Shown: one piece after another, positions 32,263 through 43,850 of the stretch
How positions within the stretch are numbered: position 1 is the first letter of the stretch
How the letters are laid out: each line of letters starts with the position of its first letter
Origin: Xenoacremonium recifei
Lineage: Eukaryota > Ascomycota > Sordariomycetes > Hypocreales > Nectriaceae
NCBI GenBank assembly: GCA_012184525.1
Contig: WOFQ01000040.1
Coordinates: 1 to 64,000 of the forward strand
Reading direction: 5' to 3'
DNA: 64,000 nt
Notes under the pieces: model-generated
Database searches by the model: none
Told to the model about the DNA's origin: nothing
What the model saw: only the letters and a program-made list of their open reading frames with translations
Position numbers and translations under genes: made by a program

Positions 32263-34630
32263 GGGGGCTGGTATGTGGTCGAGGATTGGAGGACGAAGCG
32301 GTGATCGAATAGGCACAGTGTTACAGCGCAGTTCCCTTTATAGAAACAGACACGCCAGGCGTTGGGTGGGTGTAAGGGAATGAGCAAACGGCCTTCAGTT
32401 CGACGGGGTGTTGGCAAAATTTCACCGTCGCTGGTTAGAGGTGAGCGAACTTTTTTTTTTGGGCAATGTTCTCGGTCATGGAGATTTCCCCACACAAACC
32501 CAGCAAGATAACATAATCACGGCATGATAAGAGTCTTGAGTGGGAATATCACGTGGTGATAAAGATAGTCGCTCAGAATGAGGTGATGAGTCATCGTGGA
32601 AGTCGCTCAGCAAGGTTCCCGTAATTGGTGGAACCGTAATTTAATGAGGTGAGTTCACCTTGTCCGTGTGTCAATGAGGAGATTCCCGATGACTGCCATG
32701 TCATTGATGGCATCTCTACGACCTTATTTGTCGCGTGTTAAACCGTTGAGCACGCCCATATACTCGGAGATCTTCATTCAAACGGCTTTCCAGAAGCCAT
32801 CGCCAGTCACATGACGTCTAGCTGAGCCACAAATGTCCACGACGCGCACGGACGCCACCTTCCAGAAGGCGCTTGACCCTCTGCGGATACCTTAGGCAGG
32901 TGGTTGCTTGCAGTGCTTTGCCTCGGATTCGGGCCTGGAGGGAAAGACCTCCCTCGTTTGAACGATTATACTGCTCAAGAGCTTAGCGGGAACTCTACGC
33001 GTCGCGTAGCGCAGAGCTCCCGCGAAGGCTTGGGGCGTGTGTATTGGCGCACGTCATTTTTCCGGTCTTTTTTTTCTTTTCATCAGGCCCGTAAGCCGGG
33101 TTTTACGCACCCTACTTTCATATATACTGTCTACCGCCATTTGCAACGATGAAAGAAGCCTGATTCATAGGCATGAACTGGTCTGGCCGAGTAGCCCGAA
33201 CGAACCAGACTGAATGCAGGCGGCTCTGCTCTAAGCTTTTCCCTAGCGCAGTGTAGGTGAACCAATCAAAGTTTACCAGCCACACCAGCCACCCTATCGT
33301 GATCTGGGTTGTGGCGGCTCAACGTCTGCATGTTCGGCAAATATCCACTGCATCGGCAGAAGAAAAAGCACAACACATGGCATGCAGAGCTTGTTGTAAA
33401 TGAAGCCACGTATTTCAATCGCAAAATATCGGACAGTAGCAGACTTGTATTGCTTGGGATGTACTTGGGCTTCCGGTCTAGCCACACGACCACCCGACGT
33501 AAGCACGGGCCACCCTCGATTCGGGCGTTCGCCCGGCCAACTAAATTTTTCGTCCCTTGCCGTTTCCTCGCCCCCTTAGAGACAAATCAACGGCTCAGCG
33601 GAGTTGCGACTCTCTCTCATAAATACCACCGCGCCTCCGACCGCGCAGGACTCACTGACGTGCACGCGCTTTTCCCTCACAGGCTCCTCCGAAGTTCTCC
33701 CCCCTCCGAAAATAAGAGCTGGTACCTGCCCGCTCTAATCCTGCGCCTTCCAGCTGCACACACCTTGCGCCTTCCGCCTGCCGCCGACCAACCACCGTCC
33801 TCGTTGGCCACCATCCAGATCCGGCCACACTCACGGTCCGCTTTACGTTCTGTTGGCGGCGCATCGTGACTTTTTTTCTGTCTAATCCATTGCTGCATTA
33901 TTGACTTGCGCTGGGCTCCCCTGGCGGACGCGCTTACTCTTTTAATACCTACTTTGGTTTTTTGTTTTCTTTTTTAGGCCATACCGGTCTTTTTGTCTTT
34001 TTACCACGCCTTTTGCCGCGCCTTTGTGGATTGGTTTACTCCATCGTCCGCATTGCACCCGGCACTTAATTGACGACACTTGCGCCGCGCCGCTATCATC
34101 GCGACACTTACCTGCGTCCTACGCAGCAGAGTCACGCCTGCTCCCGGCAATTCCTTGTCGCACAGCAAACCGCTTCCCGGTCGCGGCTGCCAGCGAGGAC
34201 TCTCTTCAGCGCCTCCCTTGCCGTTGCCTGAGATTGCGCCGCAGGCCTGAGGTACCTACTCCTGCGAAGTGCCACCTTGACTGAGGTGACCTGCCTGTTG
34301 CCTCTGCGCCGCCACCTGCCGTCTCATCTCTTTCCATCCGCACCGCGCAGTCGCCTCCATCGAGCCTTCCGTCTATAAGAAGCGACAGGCCCCCCCACCA
34401 GTCATTTTTTCGTGCCTCGCGTCGCGAGCGCAAACTTTCACCTTGAATTATCTCCATCGCCTCTGCATCGGCCATCGCGCATCGTGTCGCATCGCAGCGC
34501 ACTCCATCGCGCGTTTCGATCCAACCTCGCATTGCGCGCGCGTCGCCACATCCGATCCGGCCTTCCGTTGATGTTGCGCCGCGCGACGTGAGAACTTACC
34601 AAACAACCACACTCTCTCCCCCCGGCCACC
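32263..34630. other. Divergent upstream region with hairpin and long leader
   Basis: Between the Utp12-domain gene (-) and the BET gene (+). A hairpin-forming inverted repeat is at 32986-33023, with outer arms GCGGGAACTCT and AGAGCTCCCGC. From about 33840 to 34630 the sequence is pyrimidine-rich and is probably the 5' leader of the BET gene. No protein gene is supported. Confidence 0.45.
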
Positions 34631-37460
34631 ATGGCTTCGCCAGCGCCAGAGGCCCCTATGGCCGATAACGCGCCGCGCGATACGGCACCGGAGACGGAGC
34701 AGAAGCCTGAGGTCAACGGGTAAGTCCCCTTACTTTCGTGGTCCCGCATGCCTGAGCAGCGTCACGTTGTGACTGCACGCTGCCGCATTCACCGCTGCCG
34801 GAAACTGACGCGTTTGTGTCTTTAGGCATGCACCTACCGTTGATTCGAAACCCGAATCCGACCCGGTTGCTACGAATGGCCACACCAAAGAAGAAGAGAA
34901 CCTATCGAATGGCGTGAATGAGGACGTAGAAATGGGTAACGCCAAGGAGAGCGAGTCTGCGGTGAAGGTGTCCGAGGGGGAGCCCAAAGAGTCGTCTCCA
35001 AAGGAGACTGATTCAAAGAGCAAGGAGGAGGACGCGGATGTTGCTATGCAAGACGCAGCGCCGGCTCCTGACACCTCCAAGGACACCGCAGACAAACCGG
35101 CCGAGCCCGAGTCAAGCCCAGCTCAGGAGGCAAACAAAGACTCCGAGATGACTGATAAGCCATCTGAAGAGACTGCGCCTCAAAAAGTTAATGGAACAGT
35201 CGACGCTGCTCTTCCTTCATCCGATCCCGTACCAGCTTCTGAGAGTGATTCGAAACCTGTCAGTCTTTCGCAATTAGCTATCGAATCGGAAACCACGGCA
35301 AAGCCATCCATCGAAGTCGCCATGGAGGACGCCCCTTCTACAAACTCGCTTCCCAGTGTCAAGGTCGCGCGGGAGCGGGAAGACGACGCGATGGACGAGC
35401 CTGCGCCAAAGCGAGCGAAGACAGAACCTCGAGAGGAGGAACCTGCCGCTGCGATACCCACCGCATCCTCTGCGCCTGCTGAGACCCCCTCGCAGTCAGC
35501 AGAATCAGCCTTCGCCAAACCTACCAACTGGGACGATGTCGCGGTGAATGCCCAGCAGATCACGCCATACCAACGACGAGAGGTCCGCAAGGTGCTAGGC
35601 CGCGTCAAGAAGACGAAGCATGGGGGTCATTTCCGTGATTCGGTTCAGAAACTTTGGCCGCAGCTCTGGGAGAGTTACAACGCCAAGATCGACAAGCCAA
35701 CGGACCTGTCCGAGATCGATCGGAACATGCGAGACCCCAACGGCCCCTACCAGACAATGGGTGATTTCAAGGGTGACTTGCTGCTCATGTACGAGAACAC
35801 GCTTTCCTTCAACGGTGCTCAACACGATGTCACAAATGCTGCTCAAGGCTGCATACGTTCCATCTGGGAAGATGTTGTGCTCATCCCCCAGGAAGAACCC
35901 GCGAAGCCCAAGCCCATTCCCAAGCAGAAGCCGCCCAGAGAGTCTCGCGCCGCTGCACATACGGAGGCGGCGGCGCGGAAAATGTCAGCCGGTCCTGCGA
36001 TAAGCCCTGCTCGAGAACCCGCGCCAGCGCCCAAGCCTCAGCCTGCTCCGGAGTCCAGCTCAGACCTTAGACGGGCGTCCACCGCCACTGAGGGAGATCG
36101 ACCGAAGCGAACGGTGCGTGCGCCAAAGCCCAAGGACATAGACTATACAACAAAACCATCGCGCAAGAAGTTGAAGCCTGAGCTGCAATTCTGCGAAGAG
36201 GTTCTCAACGAGATCATGCAGCCCAAGCACCAACACATCAATGGATGGTTCCTTGATGCCGTTGACGCCGAAGGTCTCGCCATCCCCCAATATTATTCGA
36301 TCATCAAGAAGCCCATGGACCTAGGCAAAGTCTCGCGTATGCTGTCCGGTGGTGATATCTCCAGCCTCAAGGAATTTGATAAGAACGTCAAGCTCATCTT
36401 CACCAACTGTTACACCTTTAACGGTAGTCCAGATCAAGGAAACCCGGTCTCGTTACTGGCAAAGCAACTTGAGGATCTGTACACCTCGCAGATGAAGGGC
36501 AAGGATTCATGGTTGGCCAAACATGCCAAAGCCAACGCACCCCCACCCGCCTCGAATGCTAGTGATGATGAGGAGGAAGAAGAGGAGGTGGAGGACAGCC
36601 AGGCCGGCGCAGAGCTGACGAAAGAGATCCAGGATCTGGAGGCCAAGCTGCGGGAAGAGAGCGAGAAGCTCACTGACCTCTTCACGGCCAACTCGCCGAA
36701 CCAGGCTCTGATCACTGTCCAGCAGAACATCCTAGCTATGGTCCAGGACGCTCTTTTGAAGAAGAAACAAGCGCTGGGCGACTTGAAGCAGAAGCCTGGC
36801 AAGCCGTCGAAGAAGGCTGGCAAGCCCGGCAAGGCCAAGGCCGCAGGTGGTGCGTCGCGAAAGAGCCAAGGTGCCGCGCCCGCGCATCCCAAGAAGGCTG
36901 GAGGTTCCAAGAAGGCGGCCCAGAAGAAGAGCCTCACCGCTGCGGACAAGGACCAGATCGCTAATGCCATCAATGATCTGGAGTATCCGCATCTTGATCG
37001 TGCTATTGAGATCATCAAGCGGGACACCGGCCAGAACGTAAGTTGTCTCTGCGTCTTTGACGTGCGGTCCGTAATTGAAGCGACGTGCTAACACGGTTTG
37101 TAGGAGAACAACCAGGGCGAGCTCGAGTTGGATATCGATCAACTGAGTAACGAGGCGTTGTTGAAGCTGTGGGAGTTGTGCAAGAGGGTTTTGCCGGGAT
37201 TTGGCAAGGATGCTTCGCAGGCGGTCGTCTCGTCGCCTGAAATTAGTCGTGCCGCGCCCAAGCACCAGCCAAAGACGGCAGCCAAGCCCAAGAAGAACAA
37301 GCCCATGAGCGCGCGTGAACAAGAGGAGCGTATAGCCCAGCTTAAGGGCTTGCGCGAGCTATACCGTCCAGGTCAAGACCCTGACGATATGCAAGGCATC
37401 ATGCAAGCGCCCACACCAACAGCGGATTCGAGTGATGATTCGGATTCTGAGGAGGAATAG
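34631..37460 (+). CDS. bdf1: BET-family double-bromodomain protein (Bdf1-like)
   Basis: Three exons, 34631-34719, 34826-37037 and 37104-37460, give 885 residues with GTAAGT donors and TTAG/GTAG acceptors. An acidic N-terminus is followed by bromodomain 1 (about 275-380, Asn in SFNGAQHDV), bromodomain 2 (about 482-585, with IPQYYSIIKKPMDLGKV and Asn in FNGSPDQGNPV), a Lys/Ala-rich linker, an NET/ET domain (about 733-800, DLEYPHLDRAIEIIKRDTGQ...LWELCKRVLPGF, spanning the last intron) and an acidic DSEEE tail. BET proteins bind acetylated histone H4 and recruit TFIID and remodelers; the ET domain binds effector proteins. Bromodomain 1 lacks the usual WPF shelf, so its acetyl-lysine binding may be weaker or altered. 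The start is in good context (CCACCATGG). Confidence 0.93.
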
Positions 37461-39109
37461 GTTACGCCTCCTAGTTTAGCGCGGTATTTTTCATAATATC
37501 GTCACCAGAGTAGCTCTGTTGCAGAGTCCTTGGGCGCATATACCCGGCCTCACGGCTAACACCATCTTGGCCAAGGACTTGTGCAGCGGCTTTTGGAAGC
37601 AGACGAAGGTTGCCGCTTTCGAGCCAAACTTTCGGGAAGTATCGATACCTTAATAGGTTGACTGGTGCCCATCAAGGTTTCTTCTCCAGGCTACTTGGCC
37701 TGTCGAGGGTTATCGCACTTCGAGGGAAAAGGAACCAGGGCGTTTGGAGGATTTTTGGTTTTTGCGGCCGGGGTGAGACGGCTAGCCTTCTGGCAATGTG
37801 GCCAGCAACGTGGAAGGCGGCACATGGCCCTGTGAGGATGTATCTGATGATCGATACGCGTTTTTTTCGCTTCGATTCTTTTCCGCGTGGAGTTGCAGCA
37901 AGCGGGAGGTATGAAGGGCTGCATGTATGAGTATGAAGAAAAATGGAGAAATGATCCTTTCAAGAAGCAATACCTGTTCTCAGTCGTTGGTGATGTCCGT
38001 TTGTCGAGCTGTAGTAAATCGAGGCGAGGCACTCCGTAAAGCCAGCCTTCGTCGATGGACTGGTCCTGGATGCTGCCATGGTGTTCCGTAGCCGAATGTC
38101 CGATTCATAGTGTAGCAGGATAGAAGTGTCATGAGGAAGATATAGCTCCGGTGAAGCTCTCACGAGGCAGGAATATTTCCGCGGCGGCTCAGCCTCGCGA
38201 CGATGCGTGATTCAGCCAGCGCAGGTGGTGGTGGACTGACATGATCAGCAGTGTTTCCAATAGAGAGGGGAGATGGGGACCTAGAGAGCTGACACCGGAC
38301 TCGGTGAACGGTCGCAACGAACCGGTGCGGCGACAAGCGGTGATACAGGCGGCATTTCCGGCTGTGTGGTATCTCAAGATCCAGGATGCTAGGAATACAG
38401 TGTCCGGACCCCTCCAGGCGCTCATGAACAATAGAGAGGACATGACGAGAAAGAAAGAAGGCGTGAAAGCCGCAGGACTCGGTGGCTTCGTGATGCGGGG
38501 AAGGGCAGCTGTCGGCAGTTGCATGAGAGTAAGAAAGAGTGTAGGAAATGAGAGTAGAAGAGAGGAAAAGTGCGAAGGGTTGGGGTGTTTTCGGAAGAGA
38601 TTGTCCTGGGCGCAGAAGAGAGACGATGGCTGGAAATTAAGGCAGAAAAAGGCTGACAAGGTGCTGGCAATGAATAATGTTGGAAGAAAAGACTGCTGCA
38701 AGTGGCGGCGGAAAGATTATATGGGCGATCATGGGGGCTGCCGCGGCGCTACCCTATAGATGTCTGGGTTGGGTGTAAGTCGAAGAACGAGGTCTGACCC
38801 GGCGAAGAAGACACATCTTCCTTCGGCACCAGGACACGTGCTATTATCCTTCCATTAAATTATTATCCCCTTATCTGACTACGGAATATTGAACTCTCTC
38901 GAGCGTCCATGAAATTCGCCACGTTAACCTGTCAAGGTATTTTACAACCAGCTATTGAGGTAACGGATGCATTGCATTTCTCAATCGTAGCTAGGCAATT
39001 CATTTCCTGTTTAAATTGCAACCAAGCCGCTCTATTCCTATATAGTGATCTATCCCAAAGTCTAACATTGATGCAAAACGACACCTGTCACGACCCTAGC
39101 TGAGTGTCT
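37461..39109. other. Convergent intergenic region, 1.6 kb
   Basis: Lies between the 3' ends of bdf1 (+) and the Nudix gene (-). A minus-strand ATATAAT at about 38715-38721 precedes a CT-rich stretch and a short frame, but no domain or splice model is convincing. Nothing else is seen. Confidence 0.35.
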
Positions 39110-40099
39110 TCACCACTTCATGCCCGCACTCGTCGGCATCGGGACTCTCCTCCTCAGCCTCCCACAAATCTCAACATAATCCTCCTCACTATCTGCCGTC
39201 ACAACCCCATGCCGTATCAGAAAATCAATCATCACGCTGCACACGTTCGGCTTGAACTCGCCCGCAAGCATCCTCGTCCGCACCTCCTCCACGCCCATCA
39301 GCACAAACTCTTCGACCTCGTTGTCCCCCGGCTTCGGCACCATGTCTGCGGGCATCTCTAGGTCGAACACGTGCACCGCCTCCGCGTGGAATAGCTCGCT
39401 GCGGACGTTGATATTCGCAGCAGTGATGACACCTGTAGCTACAACGTGAGCGGCGACGTATGCTGGGTCCAGGCATGCTTCTTCTTGGCTCTCGGCCAGA
39501 ATACATGATAACGGCGTGTCGGAGGCTTTGACTCCGCCGGCGACCGTGCTGTCTAGCTGTCCGGGGTATGTGAACAGCGTGCGGCTCCGGCGCGCAACCC
39601 AGATTTGCAACCCGGCTGGAGAGCGTACGTAGCCGGTTAGGTGTGCGCCTTGCAGACAAATGCCGAACAGCGGGCCGGCGAAGCGCTCCAGGCGGACAGG
39701 GAAGGCAGCGCCGGGGATGCGGACTAGCTCGCTGTGTTCACGGTGGAGGATAGGGAAGATGTCTTTGGGGATGGCCTGGTCGATGGCCTGTTGCAAGACA
39801 ACTTCGGCGTGGGTAGCGGGTGGTATCGAGGGGTGAGAATCACCGCTGAGTGTAATGGTTTTGTCTGTGTGAGAGATGATGAACCATGGTGGCCACGGCA
39901 TACGGGAGATGGTGTCTGGGTGGACGTAGCCATGGGGACGGGGATCCGGGTCTAGGAAGAGGCGGTAGTAGGGCGAGCAGTTGTCATGAAAGTCTAGGGG
40001 CACACTGAGTGATGTCAAACGCTGTTCTGAAGACGAGAGGTGGAGGTCTTACTTGTCGACGAGAGCAATAAGATCGAGGAGCTTCTCTGACGGTGCCAT
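39110..40099 (-). CDS. Nudix hydrolase, DUF4743 type
   Basis: Two exons, 40099-40053 and 40004-39110, flank a 48-bp intron (GTAAGA...CTCAG), giving 313 residues. The short first exon supplies MAPSEKLLDLIALVDN. Conserved blocks are PYYRLFLDPDPRPHGYVHPDTI, the FGICLQGAHLTGY region, and the Nudix box AGGVKASDTPLSCILAESQEEACL, in which the second Glu pair (EE) is kept while the first family Glu is replaced, as is common in this subfamily. Related sequences form the N-terminal half of S. pombe Tnr3 (thiamine pyrophosphokinase) and plant Nudix proteins acting on oxidised thiamine diphosphate. A similar clean-up role is plausible, not shown. It is probably cytosolic. Confidence 0.87.
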
Positions 40100-40546
40100 G
40101 GCGGTCAAATGTAATCCTCGGAGGGCTTGCTTTGAAGACCTAGCCGTGCTTCCTATTCAGGCACGGAAGATGCTTTCCTGGTGGAGCGCTGATCTCCTGG
40201 CTTGACTTACCTGTTCTCACCCACTTCAGGCTGGAGGCTGGCCGTATCTCGTCTTAGGCTCAAGTGAGTCGGTATTGTGAAGTTTGAGTTGCTCCGCACG
40301 AAGCTAATGCATGGTCGATGGGACTGGCGATGGGGCGGGTTTTGGTTGAGTCTGGGGATAAGATTGATCCACTTGGGATAAATCACCGTATAAGAGACGA
40401 GACTTTCGGTAGAGAGTTCAAGACTCAAAGCCTGAGAGCCCATGATTACGATTAAAATCTGTTCGTACAACATATGAGTCCCGAGCCAAAAAAACAACCT
40501 CAACTATTTCCGTGCTTTGAGCCCCTTTGCTCCTCGCAAGTACAAA
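40100..40546. promoter_or_regulatory. Upstream region of the Nudix gene
   Basis: 447 bp between the head-to-head Nudix gene and the esterase pseudogene. No clear TATA box is recognised; it probably drives the Nudix gene. Confidence 0.35.
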
Positions 40547-41673
40547 ATGGATAACCTCAACACCATGCTATGCTCTCACGTCGCCCATGGCGAAAATACA
40601 ACCAAAAAAGCTCCTCGGCGCTGAATTTGCCGTTACCAACAAAGTCGGTAGTCCCCTCTCCAGTTCCGCCCCTTCGCCCTCGTTGACCTCCTAGAAATAA
40701 TCTACTCTGGCTCCGCAGGTCGGCTCGACTTCTCCCCTGACTCCGCCCTTCACATCTACATCCCTCGTCTGCTCGACTCCGCAACCCAGCTCATGCCCTG
40801 CACATTCCTCATACAGCTCGACGAGCGCGGCGAGATAGAGCTAGACGTGGACATTCATGATCGTGTGTCAGAGTTGGCCAAGATGCAGATTCTCAGGGGC
40901 TTCGACTCGGATGAGTTGAGTACTGAGTTGTCTACAGAAGGCCATTGGCACTCGTCAGGAATCTCCTCACCCACACTCTAGGTGTTGGTGTCGACACAGC
41001 TGATCCTGACCTCGCCCGCTAGTCGCGCCTCATCGGCTACCTACATGGACAAGTCGCGCACCGGATCCTTCACTCCGCTCAAGTTTGCCCCCGGCAACGG
41101 CTGGTACTACGGAACAGCCACCGACTGGGCAGGCCGGATCCTACGCCGGCGACGCATGAGGTCGAGGCCGTTCCCGATGGCTGGGGATTACGCCTGATTG
41201 TTGCGCGGGCTATTAGCTAGGGAGTTGCTGGATGAGGCGACGATGCGGGAGATATTTGCATCCCAGCTTCATGATGCTCAGCGGGGGATGTTCGAGGCAG
41301 CTGCGTACGGAATGGGTATTCAGGATGTGTTTGAGCCAGAGTTCCCCGCCAGCACGAAGCTCGATTATGGGCTGGCGGGTGTGATCAACACTGAAGACGT
41401 GCCTGTGAAGCGGCGTGGAGCCAGCATGATGTGCAGTGGAATGTGCAACTGTCGATGGGTGAGCATGCTGGTCTGGATGAGCGGTGAGGCAAGGAGATAT
41501 ACTGACGAGGGCAGTGGATTGGCCGCGAGACAGGCATTGCGGCCGTGTTGATTGGAAGCGTTCAGCCCCATGGCGACCCTGTTGTCAAGCATCTATATCA
41601 TGAACTGGAGCTGGCCGTCTATGAAGCCCCTCAGCAATCCAAGCAGAAAATCTATCAAGATGACAGGAGATGA
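40547..41673 (+). pseudogene. Decayed beta-lactamase-fold esterase (LovD/EstB-like)
   Basis: Fragments of a fungal class-C-type serine hydrolase remain in order across different frames: MLCSHVAHGEN, LLGAEFAVTN, LDFSPDSALH, LDERGEIELDVDIHDRVSELAKMQIL, VRNLLTHTLGVGVDTADPDLAR, FTPLKFAPGNGWYYGTATDWAGRIL, DYGLAGVINTEDVPVKRRGASMMCSGMCN and a last exon with GIAAVLIGSVQPHGDPVV. Lesions: a frame shift at the A6 run 40604-40609; the SxxK active site reads S-A-T-Q (codons 40778-40789), so the general-base Lys is lost; further shifts near 40935 and 41040; and an in-frame TAG at 41020-41022, probably in place of Trp. Introns near 40650-40715 and 41459-41514 are still visible. It ends 29 bp from the SET gene. 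Confidence 0.85.
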
Positions 41674-41701
41674 ACCAAGGAAATCTAGTCTAGAGTCTAG
41701 T

Positions 41702-43084
41702 CTATTCATCAAAAAGCCCATCCGACTCCATTGCCTCCAGGGTATTTTCCAAGACCTTGCGACACCGCGCCCGGTACTCCAACGCCAGCTTCTGACACCG
41801 CGTCAGATCGCCGTCTCCAAAAATCTCAACGTCCGTCTCGTCGAGCCGCTCTAGTTCCTGAAACACCTTGTGCTGAATGATGGCAGCTGTTTGCTGCAAG
41901 AACAGCTTGCCCTCTTCACTAACCTGGCCGCTAAAGAACCTGTCTCGGCGCTCCTGCTCAGCCGCCTCACCGGTGCTACTAACAGGGATGAGGTCGGCGT
42001 GGCGTTCGGGAGGGGCGATAGTACAGAAGATGTCCCAGGCCATATCTAGCTGGACATGCGAGAAGACGCCTAGCACCTTGGCTGGGTCCGAGAGGTGCAG
42101 CGTCTGCTTCGACCGGCCAAGGAGCGAGCTTGGGTGGTTGATGGGCCGCAGCGAGATGTAGTGCTCCTGCGCCGCTGTGGGATCGCTGGCCGCTGCCTGG
42201 CGCTTGCGGACGTGGATGTAGTCATTGTGCAGCGCCTCTGTGTCGGGCACCATGAAGCCGTAGCCCAACAGCAGCTCGGCGTTGCTCTTGAGGCTGTAGT
42301 TGTTGAAGATCTGCTCCCCAGGGCGGTACTGCTTGGACACTTTGAGGTTCAGCACCTTGAGCGACTCGTCCACGTCCCATTGCACCTCGGCCGTCATGTC
42401 ATGATTACCAATGTCGAGGAGCGGGACAAGCACCGAGAATTGGTCGCTCTTGACGGACAATTTCTCGTCATGGGCGAGCACAAGACTGGGGCGAAAGCTG
42501 CGGCTGGAGAAGATGCTGTAGGCCCACTGGTACAGCTCCAATGTGCACTTCTTGAGCAGGCTGGGGTCCCACGCACTGTTTACGAGAATGCTGATCGCCT
42601 TGGTGAACTCGTCGAGCACAGTGGTCTTGATCAGATGCGCGCCCATCTCAACGTTAGTGCCCTCCAGCAGCTCTGCGTCGTCAGATGGCCAGAACGGCGG
42701 GAGGCTCCAGGAATCGGGCTCTCCGGGCTGAGGCAAGAGGTGGATGTACGGCCACCAGAAGGACTTGTCGCCGAGGAGAAACTGCTTCATGAGCATGAAG
42801 CGCCCGACGACGTGGGGCGGCATCTGATCGAGGAAAGCTCGCGGGAAAGGCGACGCTGAGGTATCATCGGCGGCGTTGAGATACGACAGTGTCAGGGCGG
42901 TTGGCACGCTGACGACGGGCTCTTCAGGGCCTGGACCCGAAGCCGCCTGGGGGCCAACGCGGAACGAAAGGCCGGTCTGGGCGTCGTGATAGACCTCGAC
43001 GGCGGGATGCAGCACGGCATTGTTTGCGCGGGCCCAAGCGACGAGAGCGTCGATACGCTGCTGCTGCTGCTGACCGGCATCCAT
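41702..43084 (-). CDS. SET-domain lysine methyltransferase (Rubisco-LSMT/RKM/SETD3-SETD6 class)
   Basis: An intronless 460-residue protein starting MDAGQQQQQR. The frame is open further upstream to 43375, but the preceding residues look like leader DNA. The SET core is split as in this class: the N-terminal part includes VGRFMLMKQFLLG and FWWPYIHLLPQP, the SAM-binding NHD motif lies at about 227-229 (LVPLLDIGNHDM), and the catalytic block GEQIFNNYSLKSNAELLLGYGF at 256-277. A helical substrate-binding C-terminal domain follows. Relatives methylate ribosomal proteins, elongation factors, actin or other non-histone targets; the substrate here is unknown. The Gln run is encoded by a CAG repeat near 43057-43071. 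Confidence 0.87.
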   Translation of the reverse strand: MDAGQQQQQRIDALVAWARANNAVLHPAVEVYHDAQTGLSFRVGPQAASGPGPEEPVVSVPTALTLSYLNAADDTSASPFPRAFLDQMPPHVVGRFMLMKQFLLGDKSFWWPYIHLLPQPGEPDSWSLPPFWPSDDAELLEGTNVEMGAHLIKTTVLDEFTKAISILVNSAWDPSLLKKCTLELYQWAYSIFSSRSFRPSLVLAHDEKLSVKSDQFSVLVPLLDIGNHDMTAEVQWDVDESLKVLNLKVSKQYRPGEQIFNNYSLKSNAELLLGYGFMVPDTEALHNDYIHVRKRQAAASDPTAAQEHYISLRPINHPSSLLGRSKQTLHLSDPAKVLGVFSHVQLDMAWDIFCTIAPPERHADLIPVSSTGEAAEQERRDRFFSGQVSEEGKLFLQQTAAIIQHKVFQELERLDETDVEIFGDGDLTRCQKLALEYRARCRKVLENTLEAMESDGLFDE

Positions 43085-43850
43085 GGCGGGAGACTGGCTG
43101 GCGCGTGACCAGGGAATGAGTGTCTGTCTGTACTGGACAGTTTCTGTACTGTACGGGATGGACGATCCTGGCGCGAATCCAAAGCGTGTGGCTTGTTTGT
43201 CACACACTCGCAAACACGCTCGCGCACCACGAGCAAGCAAACAATCGGGCCTACCGGGGCTGCAATAGGCCAGCCATGAGCCAGATCTGCTGCGGGAGAG
43301 TGTTTCTGGCGAAGCTTGGAGCTGGAGCGGGAGCTGAGTGTTGGTGAAGTCGACAAGGAAGCCTGAGGTGGACACCCCACCGCTACTGCAGAAAAAGCAA
43401 TCCAGACGCCTGAGGCTGTGACATCACTGGCTGAGGCAGCGAGGCGACTCCATCCGCCGCAAGCCACACTCAGTTCCAGCCAGTCCAACCTGCAGCCCTG
43501 GATTGGTGATTGCACAGCACCGCACACTATGGGCTTGGGAAGGCGCGTGCCCTGCCGCACTTGCTGCACCTGCTCGTGTTGGGGAGGACGAGCCATGCAG
43601 GTGGCGCGGCAGGAAAGTGCAGAACGTGGCTGAGGAGGGGAAGGAACTGGAAGGCAGGTACGGGCTGGTTGTCCCTCCTCCTCCTCCTGCTCCTTCCCAC
43701 CTCTACTTCTACTTCTTCTCATCCTCCTCGCCTTCTCTGGTTCTTCCTCTCCCATCCTCTCCCATCCTTCCGAACTCGCCCATGTTCTCATCACCCTATA
43801 TCTTCTGTCTCCCATCTCCGTCCAACCACGCTCCAAGCGGTTGTCCCAGT
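43085..43850. promoter_or_regulatory. Divergent promoter region of SET and DUF6604 genes
   Basis: The 766-bp gap contains a CT-rich tract at about 43675-43780 just before the plus-strand gene, as in fungal leaders. The plus frame remains open upstream to 43503, but the sequence there is leader-like. Confidence 0.4.

Noticed and set aside
38189..38701. Minus-strand frame with a hydrophobic N-terminus after a TATA-like element
   Set aside because: An opposite-strand frame of equal length covers the same bases; no conserved residues and no splice partner could be defined. Possible orphan, but unsupported.
41198..41551. 117-codon frame taken alone as a gene
   Set aside because: It is one exon fragment of the esterase pseudogene, with family residues continuing in other frames on both sides.
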